64,000 nucleotides of DNA from VXRD01 sp965232265 (lineage in GTDB: Bacteria > Latescibacterota > UBA2968). The DNA is taken from assembly GCA_965232265.1 (NCBI GenBank), contig CBDDPH010000002.1:2976001-3040000 (forward strand). Reading direction: 5' to 3'. A program made the translations under genes and the position numbers. Of the stretch, positions 42,547 through 51,061 are shown piece by piece (the stretch's first letter is position 1; each line of letters begins with the position of its first letter). The notes under the pieces were generated by a model that was given only the letters and a program-made list of their open reading frames with translations, ran no database searches and was not told the DNA's origin.

Positions 42547-45222
42547 ATGGCACATAAATCCCATTTTAAGTCGCTCATTTTTGGCATCGCTGCCTTGCTT
42601 GCGATGAGTGGCTCCGCTGTATCACAGGAAGCACCGCGTACCGAAGAGGCGGATACAACGGCCTTATCCCCCCTCACAGACATACTCGAAGAAGTGGTCG
42701 TGCTCGAAGAATTGGTGGTCATTGGTACCCGCGCACAACCGCGTTCTGTCACCGAGTCTGCTGTGCCCATTGATGTCGTCACCGGCGAAGATTTTGTCAA
42801 GCAAGGCGGTAGCGACGTACAGGACCTTCTGAGAAATGTCGTACCCTCTTATAATGTCAACCTCCAGCCGATTAGCGATGCCGCAACCATCGTGCGTCCG
42901 CCCAACCTGCGAGGGCTGGCACCTGACCACGCGATGGTACTCGTCAATGGCAAGCGCCGTCATCGCGCATCTGTGATTTACTGGCTGGGCAATGGTCTGT
43001 CCGATGCCGCACAGGGGCCAGATATATCCGCTATCCCGAGTATCGCGCTCAAGCGCGTGGAAGTCCTGCGCGATGGTGCATCCGCGCAATACGGCTCTGA
43101 CGCCATTGCCGGTGTGTTGAATTTTGAACTCAAAGACAGTTACAATGGCGGCTCTATTGAGGTCAAACCCGGTATTTTTCAGCACGGGGACGGCGCCACC
43201 TATGCTTTGGCCGGCAATATCGGTCTGGGTACGCCAGATACATGGATTAACCTCAGCGTAGAGTATGGCAACACAGACGAGACCGATCGCTCCGTGCAAC
43301 GCGACGATGCCGCGCGTTTGACGCGCGTGGGCAATACCCATGTGGCCGATCCCGCTCAGCCCTGGGGGCAACCGTTTATTCGTGATGATCTGAAAATTTT
43401 TGCCAATTACGGTGCTTCCATTAACGACAATATCGAGTTCTACGGACACGGCAACTATGCGAGTAAGGAAGTTGAAGGCGGGTTTTACTTCCGAAATCCC
43501 AACACGCGCGGTGGCGTATATCAGGGCCCCGTATTGATGTGGGATGGCAGCGACTACTATACACCGGCCGAAGCGGAAAAACTGGGGATTGTCAATGGCG
43601 TCAATGGCAATCTGGTCGCAACATTGCTCGTTGGCAACATGAGCGGCGGCGATGTGCCCGTGGTACCCATCAGCTGTTCGGTGCCGGATGCGGCAGCCTT
43701 AAAACAGGTTTTTGACGATCCCAATTTGTTCACCTTCCAGGAACTCTTTCCCGGTGGTTTCACCCCCCGATTTGGCGGAAACACGGAAGATCGCGCCTTT
43801 TTGGCGGGTATCAGGGGAACGCAAGGGCTGCTGACTTGGGATCTCAGTGCATCTTATGGGCGACACCATTCCGATTTCTTCATTTTCAATACGGTAAACG
43901 CCTCCCTCGGTCCCAATACACCGACAGAATTTGATCCCGGAGACTATATCCAGACGGATACCAATTTTAACTTTGATATCACCTATCCGTTTAGCGAGCA
44001 ATTCTTCTTTGCCGCCGGTCTCGAATATCGCACTGAAAATTTTGAAGTCGTGAAGGGGCAGCCCGAGTCTTTTGAAATAGGTCCACTGGCGAGTCAGGGA
44101 TTTAGTTCGGCTTCCAATGGTTTCCCCGGTTTTGGCGATATTGCCGCGGGAAGCTGGAGCCGCTCCAACTGGGCTGTTTATGCAGACGCCGAATTTAACC
44201 CACAGGAGAACTGGTTGCTCGGTGCTGCTCTGCGCTTTGAAAACTTCGAGGGTTTTGGTGCCACGACCAATTTCAAAGTGGCGACCAACTACGGGTTGAA
44301 CGAGAACGTGAAGGTGCGCGGCAGTTTTAGTACGGGCTTTAGAGCACCCACGCCGGGGCAACAAAATGCCTTTAATGTGACAACCGAATTTGGTACAGAT
44401 GACGAAGGCAATTTTATTCTGGTCAATAAAGGCACAATTCCCTCTACCCATCCCGCAGCAGAACTCGTGGGTGGCAAGGGCCTTGAACCCGAAAAATCAC
44501 TCAACGTCTCCGCTGGTTTTGTTTGGACACATCACATTTATCCCGTCGATACCAATATCGCCCCGCTCAATTTAACGGTTGACTATTTCAATATTACTGT
44601 GCGAGATCGCATGACGACCTCGCAGGACTTTGAACTCAACCCCACACAGGTCGAACAACTGCTCGCTGCTGGCATCACCAGCGCACGCAACCTGCAGCAG
44701 TTCCGATTCTTTACCAACGACTTTGAGACAACGACCCAGGGCATTGACCTCGTTTTTACGGCTCCGGTCTGGTGTAATGGCGAGCTCAGCTTCGCGTATA
44801 ACTACACCAGCACAGAGGTTACCCAATACGACTCTAACCTTCTCAATGACCAGCGCATCACGCTATTGGAAAATGGTCTTCCCAGACACCGCGGAAACTT
44901 GACCCTGTCAAAACCCATAACGCCTTATTGGGATGCATTGGGGCGCGTCAGTTACTACGGTTCATGGAATGAGTGGCCTTTCGGAGATTCTCCTCAGGTC
45001 TATGCGAGGGCCTATTTGCTCGACCTCGAGTCCAGCCTCTCAATAGGCGGCGGATCGACGATAACCATCGGCGTTCAAAATGTCCTCAATACTGAGCCTG
45101 ATAATATCACAGGAGGTTCCTCTCTCGCATCAGTAATTGGTAGGCCATTCGGCGAATACAGCCCTTATGGCTTTGGCGGCACATTCCTTTACGGAAAAGC
45201 CAGTTACAATTTCAACTTTTAA
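42547..45222 (+). CDS. TonB-dependent outer-membrane receptor (second of two)
   Basis: An 891-residue paralogue of the preceding receptor. Start ATG 42547 has AAAGGAGC upstream; the frame is open further but not coding. It shares the signal peptide core (IAALLAMSGSAVSQ), plug motifs (VEVLRDGASAQYGSDAIAG) and most barrel strands. Differences lie mainly in loops, for example a shorter segment around residue 330-350 and different extracellular stretches near residues 600-660 and 840-870. The end YGKASYNFNF again has a terminal Phe. The pair probably arose by tandem duplication followed by change of ligand specificity. Confidence 0.93.
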   Translation: MAHKSHFKSLIFGIAALLAMSGSAVSQEAPRTEEADTTALSPLTDILEEVVVLEELVVIGTRAQPRSVTESAVPIDVVTGEDFVKQGGSDVQDLLRNVVPSYNVNLQPISDAATIVRPPNLRGLAPDHAMVLVNGKRRHRASVIYWLGNGLSDAAQGPDISAIPSIALKRVEVLRDGASAQYGSDAIAGVLNFELKDSYNGGSIEVKPGIFQHGDGATYALAGNIGLGTPDTWINLSVEYGNTDETDRSVQRDDAARLTRVGNTHVADPAQPWGQPFIRDDLKIFANYGASINDNIEFYGHGNYASKEVEGGFYFRNPNTRGGVYQGPVLMWDGSDYYTPAEAEKLGIVNGVNGNLVATLLVGNMSGGDVPVVPISCSVPDAAALKQVFDDPNLFTFQELFPGGFTPRFGGNTEDRAFLAGIRGTQGLLTWDLSASYGRHHSDFFIFNTVNASLGPNTPTEFDPGDYIQTDTNFNFDITYPFSEQFFFAAGLEYRTENFEVVKGQPESFEIGPLASQGFSSASNGFPGFGDIAAGSWSRSNWAVYADAEFNPQENWLLGAALRFENFEGFGATTNFKVATNYGLNENVKVRGSFSTGFRAPTPGQQNAFNVTTEFGTDDEGNFILVNKGTIPSTHPAAELVGGKGLEPEKSLNVSAGFVWTHHIYPVDTNIAPLNLTVDYFNITVRDRMTTSQDFELNPTQVEQLLAAGITSARNLQQFRFFTNDFETTTQGIDLVFTAPVWCNGELSFAYNYTSTEVTQYDSNLLNDQRITLLENGLPRHRGNLTLSKPITPYWDALGRVSYYGSWNEWPFGDSPQVYARAYLLDLESSLSIGGGSTITIGVQNVLNTEPDNITGGSSLASVIGRPFGEYSPYGFGGTFLYGKASYNFNF

Positions 45223-45243
45223 GTGTTGATGACCGTTACAGAA

Positions 45244-45280
45244 AAGCCGAGTTTTTTGCAAAACTCGGCTTCTTTCTTTT
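45244..45280. terminator. Rho-independent terminator after the second receptor
   Basis: AAGCCGAGTTTT (45244-45255) / AAAACTCGGCTT (45260-45271) with T-rich tail; same core as 42402-42439. It lies between convergent genes and can work in both directions. Confidence 0.85.
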
Positions 45281-46229
45281 ATAATGAATTTTGGATATCC
45301 GCGGTCTGCCTTTCGCGGCAGAGTTGGGCAATTTGAGCGCCTATAATAAAAATAATCGCCGAGAAGTATATCCACAAAGCCACGACCACGATCAGAACAT
45401 AAGCCCCGTACAGATACGATATAGAGGCGAAGTGACTCAGATAATAACCAAAGATCCATTCGGTGAGTTTCCACAGCAAAGCAGCCCAAAGAGCACCTTT
45501 AACCAGCGTCTTGATCTGGATTTTCTGGTATGGGAGCAGCCAGTATAACCCCAGAAACACGACAAAAATCAGGGCGAGAGAGGTAAGACCATAGAAGTAG
45601 GTCACATAAGCGTGCAACAAAGATGGGGCGGTGTCGATAATGGTAGATAGGATGGGCAACGTGAGAACCAATAGGAGAAAAATAGACAGTACCAGGAGCA
45701 CCATAGATATATCTTTCAATTTGCCCACTGCTATCGGCAAAACCCCTTGCAAGAATTTTATCCGCCGTCCACCCATGTTTTTTAACTGCCCCACCGCGAT
45801 AGGTTCCGTCTCACGCCCTTTTTCTACCAAACCGTGCTCGACCTTGAAGACCGCATTGAGCAGGGTTCTCATGCTGCTGAACAGACTACTGGCGCTTATG
45901 ATCAAAATCAGCAAACCCGAAACGCCATAAACCTCTTTGAAGGTCATAACGCCAGAGACACGCGCGGATAAAACCTCCTTCAGATACTCGGCTTCTTCTG
46001 GATATGGGATGAGTACCTGCACGGCTTGATTGACCAGGTGAGCTATCGCCCGTACATCCAGAATGGCCTCAAGTACGAAAAAGATGAGGAATACCAGGGG
46101 AACGAGACACAAAAGCGTGGCAAAAGCCAGACCTCCACAGAGCAAAAAGAGGTTGTTATCGCGCATCCTGACAAACAGACCGCCCAGATAGTAGGCACAA
46201 AAGCCTTTTTTTGTTATTTTGTGAGCCAT
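45279..46229 (-). CDS. YihY/virulence factor BrkB family membrane protein
   Basis: A 316-residue inner-membrane protein with six or so hydrophobic helices (LFLLCGGLAFATLLCLVPLV, SGLLILIISASSLFSSM, LVLSIFLLLVLTLPIL, LTSLALIFVVFLGLYWLLP, AALLWKLTEWIFGYYL, LIVVVALWIYFSAIIFIIG). The family motif with Gly/Ala-rich first helix and YLYGAY near the end fits YihY/BrkB (formerly annotated ribonuclease BN). Function unsettled. Start ATG 46229 lies after the upstream terminator; an in-frame GTG at 46259 is inside the hairpin. An insert of about 35 residues repeats the words PIAVGQLKN / PIAVGKLKD. Confidence 0.88.
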   Translation of the reverse strand: MAHKITKKGFCAYYLGGLFVRMRDNNLFLLCGGLAFATLLCLVPLVFLIFFVLEAILDVRAIAHLVNQAVQVLIPYPEEAEYLKEVLSARVSGVMTFKEVYGVSGLLILIISASSLFSSMRTLLNAVFKVEHGLVEKGRETEPIAVGQLKNMGGRRIKFLQGVLPIAVGKLKDISMVLLVLSIFLLLVLTLPILSTIIDTAPSLLHAYVTYFYGLTSLALIFVVFLGLYWLLPYQKIQIKTLVKGALWAALLWKLTEWIFGYYLSHFASISYLYGAYVLIVVVALWIYFSAIIFIIGAQIAQLCRERQTADIQNSL

Positions 46230-46248
46230 AGGTTTCAGTGTAATAAAG

Positions 46249-46284
46249 AAAAGGGTCACAGTGTATTTGCGCTGTGACCCTTTT
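46249..46284 (-). terminator. Rho-independent terminator for the Gld-like operon
   Basis: AAAAGGGTCACAG pairs perfectly with CTGTGACCCTTTT around a 10-base loop, downstream of the DUF4340 gene and just ahead of the YihY gene. Confidence 0.85.
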
Positions 46285-46313
46285 TCTGCTATGACCTGCT
46301 TCTCCTGTGCATC

Positions 46314-46907
46314 TTATTCTTCTGATTTAGCAGAATCCACCATAGAGGGCACTACATCTGCGGAATCTTCCGCTATGGGCGTGGGTTCTGGCAGTTTCTC
46401 GCCCCAGAATGTCGCATCGGTACTCACCTGATAGACAATGCTGCGATCCGTCAGATAGACCTCTGGACCATCGCCAAGCCGCACGTAATTGCGCGCCCAA
46501 TCGGTACTCGACTTGCCGAATACCGCATGCGCGATCAACTCATCCTTCGCATTATAGATCACGACATGCGTACCCATCGCATCATCTACGGCATACTTAG
46601 ACCAATTCTCAGCCTTGTCTGTCATCGTGGTCTCGCGGCTCACCTTCAACACCTGTTCAAATAGCGCCGTAATTCGCTGGTCTCGAACTTTCAGGGTATC
46701 GTGTCCCACAATCGTCCACTCGAGATCCTTCTTTTCCAACGTCAAGCTATCGCCTTCTGCCATCATTTTAACCTTGTAAATATCATCCGTATTCTCGGGA
46801 AAGACCTGGCCGGTGGGGGTCGTATATCCGCTCTCCCGCACCTGCAAAAGCGCGTAAAGCCCCAGCAGCACTGCAATCCCGATGAGAAGCCATTTTAAAT
46901 TATTCAT
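46314..46907 (-). CDS. DUF4340 domain-containing protein
   Basis: A 197-residue protein with one N-terminal membrane helix (WLLIGIAVLLGLYALLQV) and a periplasmic DUF4340 domain (DDIYKVKMMAEGDSLTLEKK, WTIVGHDTLKVRDQRITALF, YVRLGDGPEVYLTDRSIVYQ). GGAGG lies six bases before ATG 46907. DUF4340 proteins usually follow GldG-type genes, as here, and probably form the extracytoplasmic end of that ABC system. The start overlaps the gldG-like gene by 8 bases. Confidence 0.88.
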   Translation of the reverse strand: MNNLKWLLIGIAVLLGLYALLQVRESGYTTPTGQVFPENTDDIYKVKMMAEGDSLTLEKKDLEWTIVGHDTLKVRDQRITALFEQVLKVSRETTMTDKAENWSKYAVDDAMGTHVVIYNAKDELIAHAVFGKSSTDWARNYVRLGDGPEVYLTDRSIVYQVSTDATFWGEKLPEPTPIAEDSADVVPSMVDSAKSEE

Positions 46908-47355
46908 AGAGTGCCTCCAGTCGCTTTGCACGCGCCACCACAAGCCGCCACTGCACCAGACCCAACACTATAACCAGCAGCACGGGCAGCACAATATTGA
47001 GGGTTTTTGCCGTGGTTCGGGTCGTATCCTCCACCGTTTGCAGCGGTCGCGTTGTAATCTCGCGCGATCTCAAAGCCACGAGGTCGCGGTCGCCAATAAG
47101 CACATCTACCGCATTCATCACAAAAATGCCATTGGACGGTATTTGTCCACCGCCATTGTCGAGCAGAAAATCAGAGGACGACACCAGCACCAATTGGCTC
47201 ATCACATTTTCCAAACTATCTGAGGTCGCCGTCGCATAAACGCCTACCACCTTGCCCGGTTCGTTGAGCGATTGAAATGCCTGATTCTGGATGGGGTTGA
47301 GATTGATAAACCCGGCCGCTGCGCCCGAATGGTCAGACGTGACCAGCAGATGGAT
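46900..47355 (-). CDS. GldG-like ABC transporter component, C-terminal piece (frameshifted gene)
   Basis: The C-terminal 151 residues of the GldG-like protein in a different frame from the main piece at 47333-48409. It reads LLVTSDHSGAAAGFINLNP, then a beta-rich end GIFVMNAVDVLIGDRDLVAL and a final membrane helix (NIVLPVLLVIVLGLVQWRLV). Removing one base between 47333 and 47358 restores a continuous protein (..STRLVNP-LLVTSD..). Without repair it could only start at GTG 47250. See the N-terminal piece for function. Confidence 0.7.
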   Translation of the reverse strand: MHLLVTSDHSGAAAGFINLNPIQNQAFQSLNEPGKVVGVYATATSDSLENVMSQLVLVSSSDFLLDNGGGQIPSNGIFVMNAVDVLIGDRDLVALRSREITTRPLQTVEDTTRTTAKTLNIVLPVLLVIVLGLVQWRLVVARAKRLEALYE

Positions 47356-48409
47356 TCACCAGGCGCGTTGAGTCAGCCGTATCGTAAACAATCTCACTGG
47401 AAAACAGCATCTGAACTTGCTCCAGGCCACCGACTATTTCGTGGTCGGGGAAAGATTGCAACACGGGAAAGAAAGGATACTCCACAGCCGAATTAAAGCG
47501 CAAAAACCCGCGCTGCTGAGATACCGTAACCGTGCCACAAATCCGGTCCATCACCAAGTTGTCCGCCAGGCTCACGCCAAAGGGTTCGAGCACCTCGAAG
47601 ATATTGGACTGAATAGGCGTCCCGCGCTGCGCCTGAAGGTCGCCATTGATCTTGCTTTGCGCCAAAAACAGATTGCCACCCGAGTTGATATAGTTTTTTA
47701 ATGCGCCGAGTGCATCTTCAGACAGAGAATCGACAACGCCATTGACGAGCAACATCTCAATATCGCCGGGCACGCCAGCACTCAAAAAGACCGAGCGCAC
47801 GTCGTAGGCTTCCCGAAGTCGCGCACTCACCCGCTCCATTACCGGTGCCGAAGCCCCGGTATTCGCCACTCCGACTACAGAGCGATTTTCGTCAACCAAT
47901 TTCTTAATTCGCGTTGTAATCTCGTATTCCAGTCCCGTGGTCGTTTGAATAACCGGCAACACCTCTCGCTTGTCGCCGTAGAGCAGCACCATACCCATAT
48001 AAATGCGCTTCACCTCAAACTTGTCGTTTTCGAGCACCTGCAATTGCACGGGCTGAATACCTGATTTTTGCGCGTCAAGCGCCAATTTTTCATCGTCATC
48101 AGGTCTGTAAAACTCAAACCGAAAATTGCCATCAGAATACGCGGCATATTCTTCCAGAATATCCTGCAAATACCGCCGCGTATTGCCGTATTGCCCGGGC
48201 AAATTTTCGGAAAAATAGACTTTGGCCGTCAAAAAATCGTCGATCTTATCGAGTATCACCACGCTCGATGGCGACAGCGAATAAATCTGATTCTCCGTCA
48301 GGTCCAGCCGAAAAAAAAAGTTGCGGGAAACCAGATTGCCGAGTGCCACGAGCGCGATAGCCACCACAATAAAAATTACAAAGCTCTTTTTGGAATCAAT
48401 CACAGGCAT
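47333..48409 (-). CDS. GldG-like ABC transporter component, N-terminal piece (frameshifted gene)
   Basis: 359 residues of a GldG-family protein: a membrane helix (SFVIFIVVAIALVALGNLV), then RLDLTENQIYSLSPSS, DFLTAKVYFSENLPGQYGNT and the IFT52/GldG-type domain to about residue 340 (DIEMLLVNGVVDSLSEDALG, NYINSGGNLFLA). GldG works with the GldA ATPase and GldF permease; in Bacteroidota this trio is needed for gliding, elsewhere its role is unknown. Start ATG 48409 has GGAGG five bases upstream. The frame ends at TGA 47333 in the middle of the family domain; the rest follows in another frame. Confidence 0.82.
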   Translation of the reverse strand: MPVIDSKKSFVIFIVVAIALVALGNLVSRNFFFRLDLTENQIYSLSPSSVVILDKIDDFLTAKVYFSENLPGQYGNTRRYLQDILEEYAAYSDGNFRFEFYRPDDDEKLALDAQKSGIQPVQLQVLENDKFEVKRIYMGMVLLYGDKREVLPVIQTTTGLEYEITTRIKKLVDENRSVVGVANTGASAPVMERVSARLREAYDVRSVFLSAGVPGDIEMLLVNGVVDSLSEDALGALKNYINSGGNLFLAQSKINGDLQAQRGTPIQSNIFEVLEPFGVSLADNLVMDRICGTVTVSQQRGFLRFNSAVEYPFFPVLQSFPDHEIVGGLEQVQMLFSSEIVYDTADSTRLVNPSAGHV

Positions 48410-48411
48410 GA

Positions 48412-49125
48412 CTACCTCCACTTCCGCATGTCAATAACGCGCACTGTAAGCGCCAAAAACAACCAGATCAGCGAGCCGAAATACACCAGATTGCGCGAAT
48501 CGACAACCCCGCGCGACATATTGGACAAATGGTAATCGACCGCCATAAACTGAATGGGGCCAGCAAGGGCTGCAGGCACAAAAATCAGCAACTTGTCGAG
48601 CAGATAAAATCCCAACACGAACACCGCCGCGAGGATAAATGCAACCACCTGATTATCCGTCAAACTGCTCGTAAACGTGCCAATGGCTGCGTAAAATGCC
48701 CCCACCAGAGCCAGTCCCAAATACCCACAGATTACGCCGCCGTAGTCGATATTTGTACCAACGGACAGAAGCGTAAAAAAATGTATCAGCGTAAAACCCA
48801 GCCCGGCCAACACCAGGGTAAATGCCGACAAATACTTCCCAATCACAAGTTCAAAATTTTTAATCGGGAGTGTCGCCATCAACTCGTGTGTGCCCGCGCT
48901 TTTCTCGCGCGCAAGCACTCCCATCGTGACCGCGGGTACAAAAATCAGATAAATCATCGGCGTAATATTAAATAGTGCCCGCATATCGGACTGACTGAAC
49001 AGAAAGAACGTGTTGCTAAAGAAATAGCCGTTAAACAGGGCGAAAAACACCAGAAAAATATACGCCATAGGACTTTTGAAATACGCGCCGACTTCTTTGC
49101 GATAAATCGCCATCACATTATTCAT
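48412..49125 (-). CDS. ABC transporter permease, ABC-2/GldF-like
   Basis: A 237-residue integral membrane permease with six hydrophobic helices (YIFLVFFALFNGYFFSNTFF, MIYLIFVPAVTMGVLA, FTLVLAGLGFTLIHFFTLL, GYLGLALVGAFYAAIGTF, VVAFILAAVFVLGFYLL, LVYFGSLIWLFLALTV). The REKSAGTHELMATLPI segment is typical of ABC-2 permeases of GldF type. It overlaps the ATPase gene by 8 bases and ends 2 bases before the GldG-like start. Confidence 0.9.
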   Translation of the reverse strand: MNNVMAIYRKEVGAYFKSPMAYIFLVFFALFNGYFFSNTFFLFSQSDMRALFNITPMIYLIFVPAVTMGVLAREKSAGTHELMATLPIKNFELVIGKYLSAFTLVLAGLGFTLIHFFTLLSVGTNIDYGGVICGYLGLALVGAFYAAIGTFTSSLTDNQVVAFILAAVFVLGFYLLDKLLIFVPAALAGPIQFMAVDYHLSNMSRGVVDSRNLVYFGSLIWLFLALTVRVIDMRKWR

Positions 49126-50062
49126 CGCGCCCTCCTTCCCCGGTCAATCCGCGGAACACATCTTCGAGGTGAACTTGTTTTTGCGTCATCTCCAAAATGG
49201 CCCAGCCACTGTTTTTGGCATAATCAAAAATCGCCTCGCGAGGATCCATCCCACGGGCGTATTCTATCGACAAAACACGGCGTCCATTTACCACCTCTAT
49301 ATTTGCGACTTCGATCTCATCAACGCTGTTGGTCAGCGCGGCGAGGCTGTCTTCATCGGCGTATTTGACATCGAGCGTGAGTTGCGTGCGCCCCATAAAT
49401 CCCGCCATCAATTCCTGACTCGTCCCATTGGCCACAATTTCGCCGTGATCGATAATCACAATGCGATCCACAGTGGCTTCAATCTCTTGCAAAATATGGC
49501 TGGATATAATCACCTTCTTCTGCTGACCCAATTCTCGAATCAGGTTCCGAATCTCCACAATCTGGTTGGGATCCAGCCCTGAGACCGGCTCATCGAAGAT
49601 CAACACTTGGGGATCGTGCAAAATCGCGGCAGACAGCCCGACGCGCTGTTTATACCCCTTTGAACACGCAGAAATGGGCAGATGAATCACATCGCGCAAA
49701 CCACACTGTTCGACCACGCGATCTAAAGCTGTCTTGAACGCTCCTGCATCTATACCGCGAATTTGAGATATAAACTCGAGATAGTCATACACCCGCATTT
49801 CCCCATACAGGGGATTCATTTCGGGCAAATAGCCGATTTGCTCGCGAATATCCAGCGAATGGTCCTGAATATTCAGGTCGTCTATAAAGACATTGCCAGC
49901 ACTTGGCGCCAAAAAGCCCGTCATAATTTTCAATGTCGTGGATTTACCCGCGCCATTTGCACCCAGGAACCCGACGATTTCCCCGTCGTCAATCTCAAAA
50001 TCAATGCCCTTGAGTGCATGAATGTCGCCGTAGTATTTTTCCAAATTCTCAACTCGAATCAT
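49118..50062 (-). CDS. ABC transporter ATP-binding protein, GldA-like
   Basis: A 314-residue ATPase. Walker A GANGAGKSTTLK (about residue 35-46), Q-loop GYLPEMNPLYGEM, signature CSKGYKQRVGLSAAI, Walker B VLIFDEPVSGLDP, H-loop IISSHILQE. The C-terminal 90 residues form the extra domain found in GldA/CcmA-like ATPases. First gene of the operon with GldF, GldG and DUF4340. Exported substrate unknown. Confidence 0.93.
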   Translation of the reverse strand: MIRVENLEKYYGDIHALKGIDFEIDDGEIVGFLGANGAGKSTTLKIMTGFLAPSAGNVFIDDLNIQDHSLDIREQIGYLPEMNPLYGEMRVYDYLEFISQIRGIDAGAFKTALDRVVEQCGLRDVIHLPISACSKGYKQRVGLSAAILHDPQVLIFDEPVSGLDPNQIVEIRNLIRELGQQKKVIISSHILQEIEATVDRIVIIDHGEIVANGTSQELMAGFMGRTQLTLDVKYADEDSLAALTNSVDEIEVANIEVVNGRRVLSIEYARGMDPREAIFDYAKNSGWAILEMTQKQVHLEDVFRGLTGEGGRDE

Positions 50063-50260
50063 TCTGGAACTAACCTCCTGTGAGTAAAGCCATAAAGGAA
50101 GGTTGACTAATTTTTTTAGCTCAGAAAGTTAAACAAGTTTATGAAAAAAAATCAAGGAAAAACGATCACGGATGACGCGGATGGCGCGGATGAAAGGCAA
50201 AATACAAAAGAAGAGGGCGTGCCCACAGGCCGCCCTTTCCTATTTGCTGCTCGTTCTATT

Positions 50261-50290
50261 ATCTGCGCCCATCTGCGTTCATCTGCGGAT
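50261..50290. repeat. Dispersed repeat, family B (ATCTGCGTTCATCTGCGG)
   Basis: Three imperfect units of ATCTGCG(TT/CC)C; another copy is at 59292-59333. It runs up to the end of the amidohydrolase gene. The rest of the gap (50063-50260) also holds a run of CGGATGACGCGGATGGCGCG; I see no gene in it. Confidence 0.6.
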
Positions 50291-50294
50291 CACT

Positions 50295-51047
50295 TTATTC
50301 AATCCCATAAATCCGACCCAAATTCCCCCCGAAGATCAGAGCTTCAGCTTCGTCCCCCAATGCCAAGCGCTGAATTGCTCGCTTGACCTGAATCGGGCGA
50401 TATTCCGGCAAATTAGACCCAAAAACAATCCGTTCGGGTCCCAATTCATCAACAGCTTGTTTGACCTCATGCGGCACGGTTTCTTCGGGATTAATAGCCC
50501 ACAACTTGTGAAATCGCAGAATCGTTGTGCCCAGATACACATCGGGGCATTCACGACACACGTCGAGTGCCGTGTCAAACCCATCTGGAAAACCCATGTG
50601 ATCCATAATAATCGGCACACCGGGCACTTGTCGCGCCACATTGCCAATGCGTTCGGCACTGCAGTTGTCGCGCCCGGAATGAATCGATACCACAATCCCC
50701 AGATCACGCGCCGTCTCAACAAAGGGAATAACCATGGGATCATCCACATTGTATTTGTGAATAGCCCCCATCAGCTTCACGCCCTGAGCACCGCGCTCGA
50801 CATAATCCTTCAATGCTGCAATTCCTTCTTCGCCCCAATGCGGATCCACGAGCGGACAGGGCAAAAGCTGGGGATGTCCCGCTGTCTTGTCGAGCAACCC
50901 ATCATTATCTGGAAGGGGTTTGGTCTGCGGCATGACCACCGCCATCTCAAACCCCGCTTCGGCTTCACATTCCAGCAAAGCGTCAACCGTTATTTGTTGT
51001 CCATACCAGTCATCTGTCAAATACGCTTCAAAATCTGCGGTAATCAT
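50295..51047 (-). CDS. Amidohydrolase family protein (TIM-barrel, amidohydrolase 2 type)
   Basis: A 250-residue metal-dependent hydrolase or decarboxylase of the amidohydro_2 group. Visible barrel strands: MAVVMPQTKPLPDN, PCPLVDPHWGEEGIAALKDY, GAQGVKLMGAIHKYNVDDP, LGIVVSIHSGRDNC, VPIIMDHMGFPDGF, LGPERIVFGSNLPEYRP. The usual N-terminal HxH is absent (DFEAYL instead), so a short or modified version of the family. Substrate unknown. It follows sppA by 14 bases on the same strand. Confidence 0.8.
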   Translation of the reverse strand: MITADFEAYLTDDWYGQQITVDALLECEAEAGFEMAVVMPQTKPLPDNDGLLDKTAGHPQLLPCPLVDPHWGEEGIAALKDYVERGAQGVKLMGAIHKYNVDDPMVIPFVETARDLGIVVSIHSGRDNCSAERIGNVARQVPGVPIIMDHMGFPDGFDTALDVCRECPDVYLGTTILRFHKLWAINPEETVPHEVKQAVDELGPERIVFGSNLPEYRPIQVKRAIQRLALGDEAEALIFGGNLGRIYGIE

Positions 51048-51061
51048 CGTGCTCTCCTTTG

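Noticed and set aside
46249..46284. Operator-like palindrome GGGTCACAG/CTGTGACCC ahead of the YihY gene
   Set aside because: It is followed by a T-rich run on the minus strand and lies after the DUF4340 gene, so a terminator is the simpler reading.
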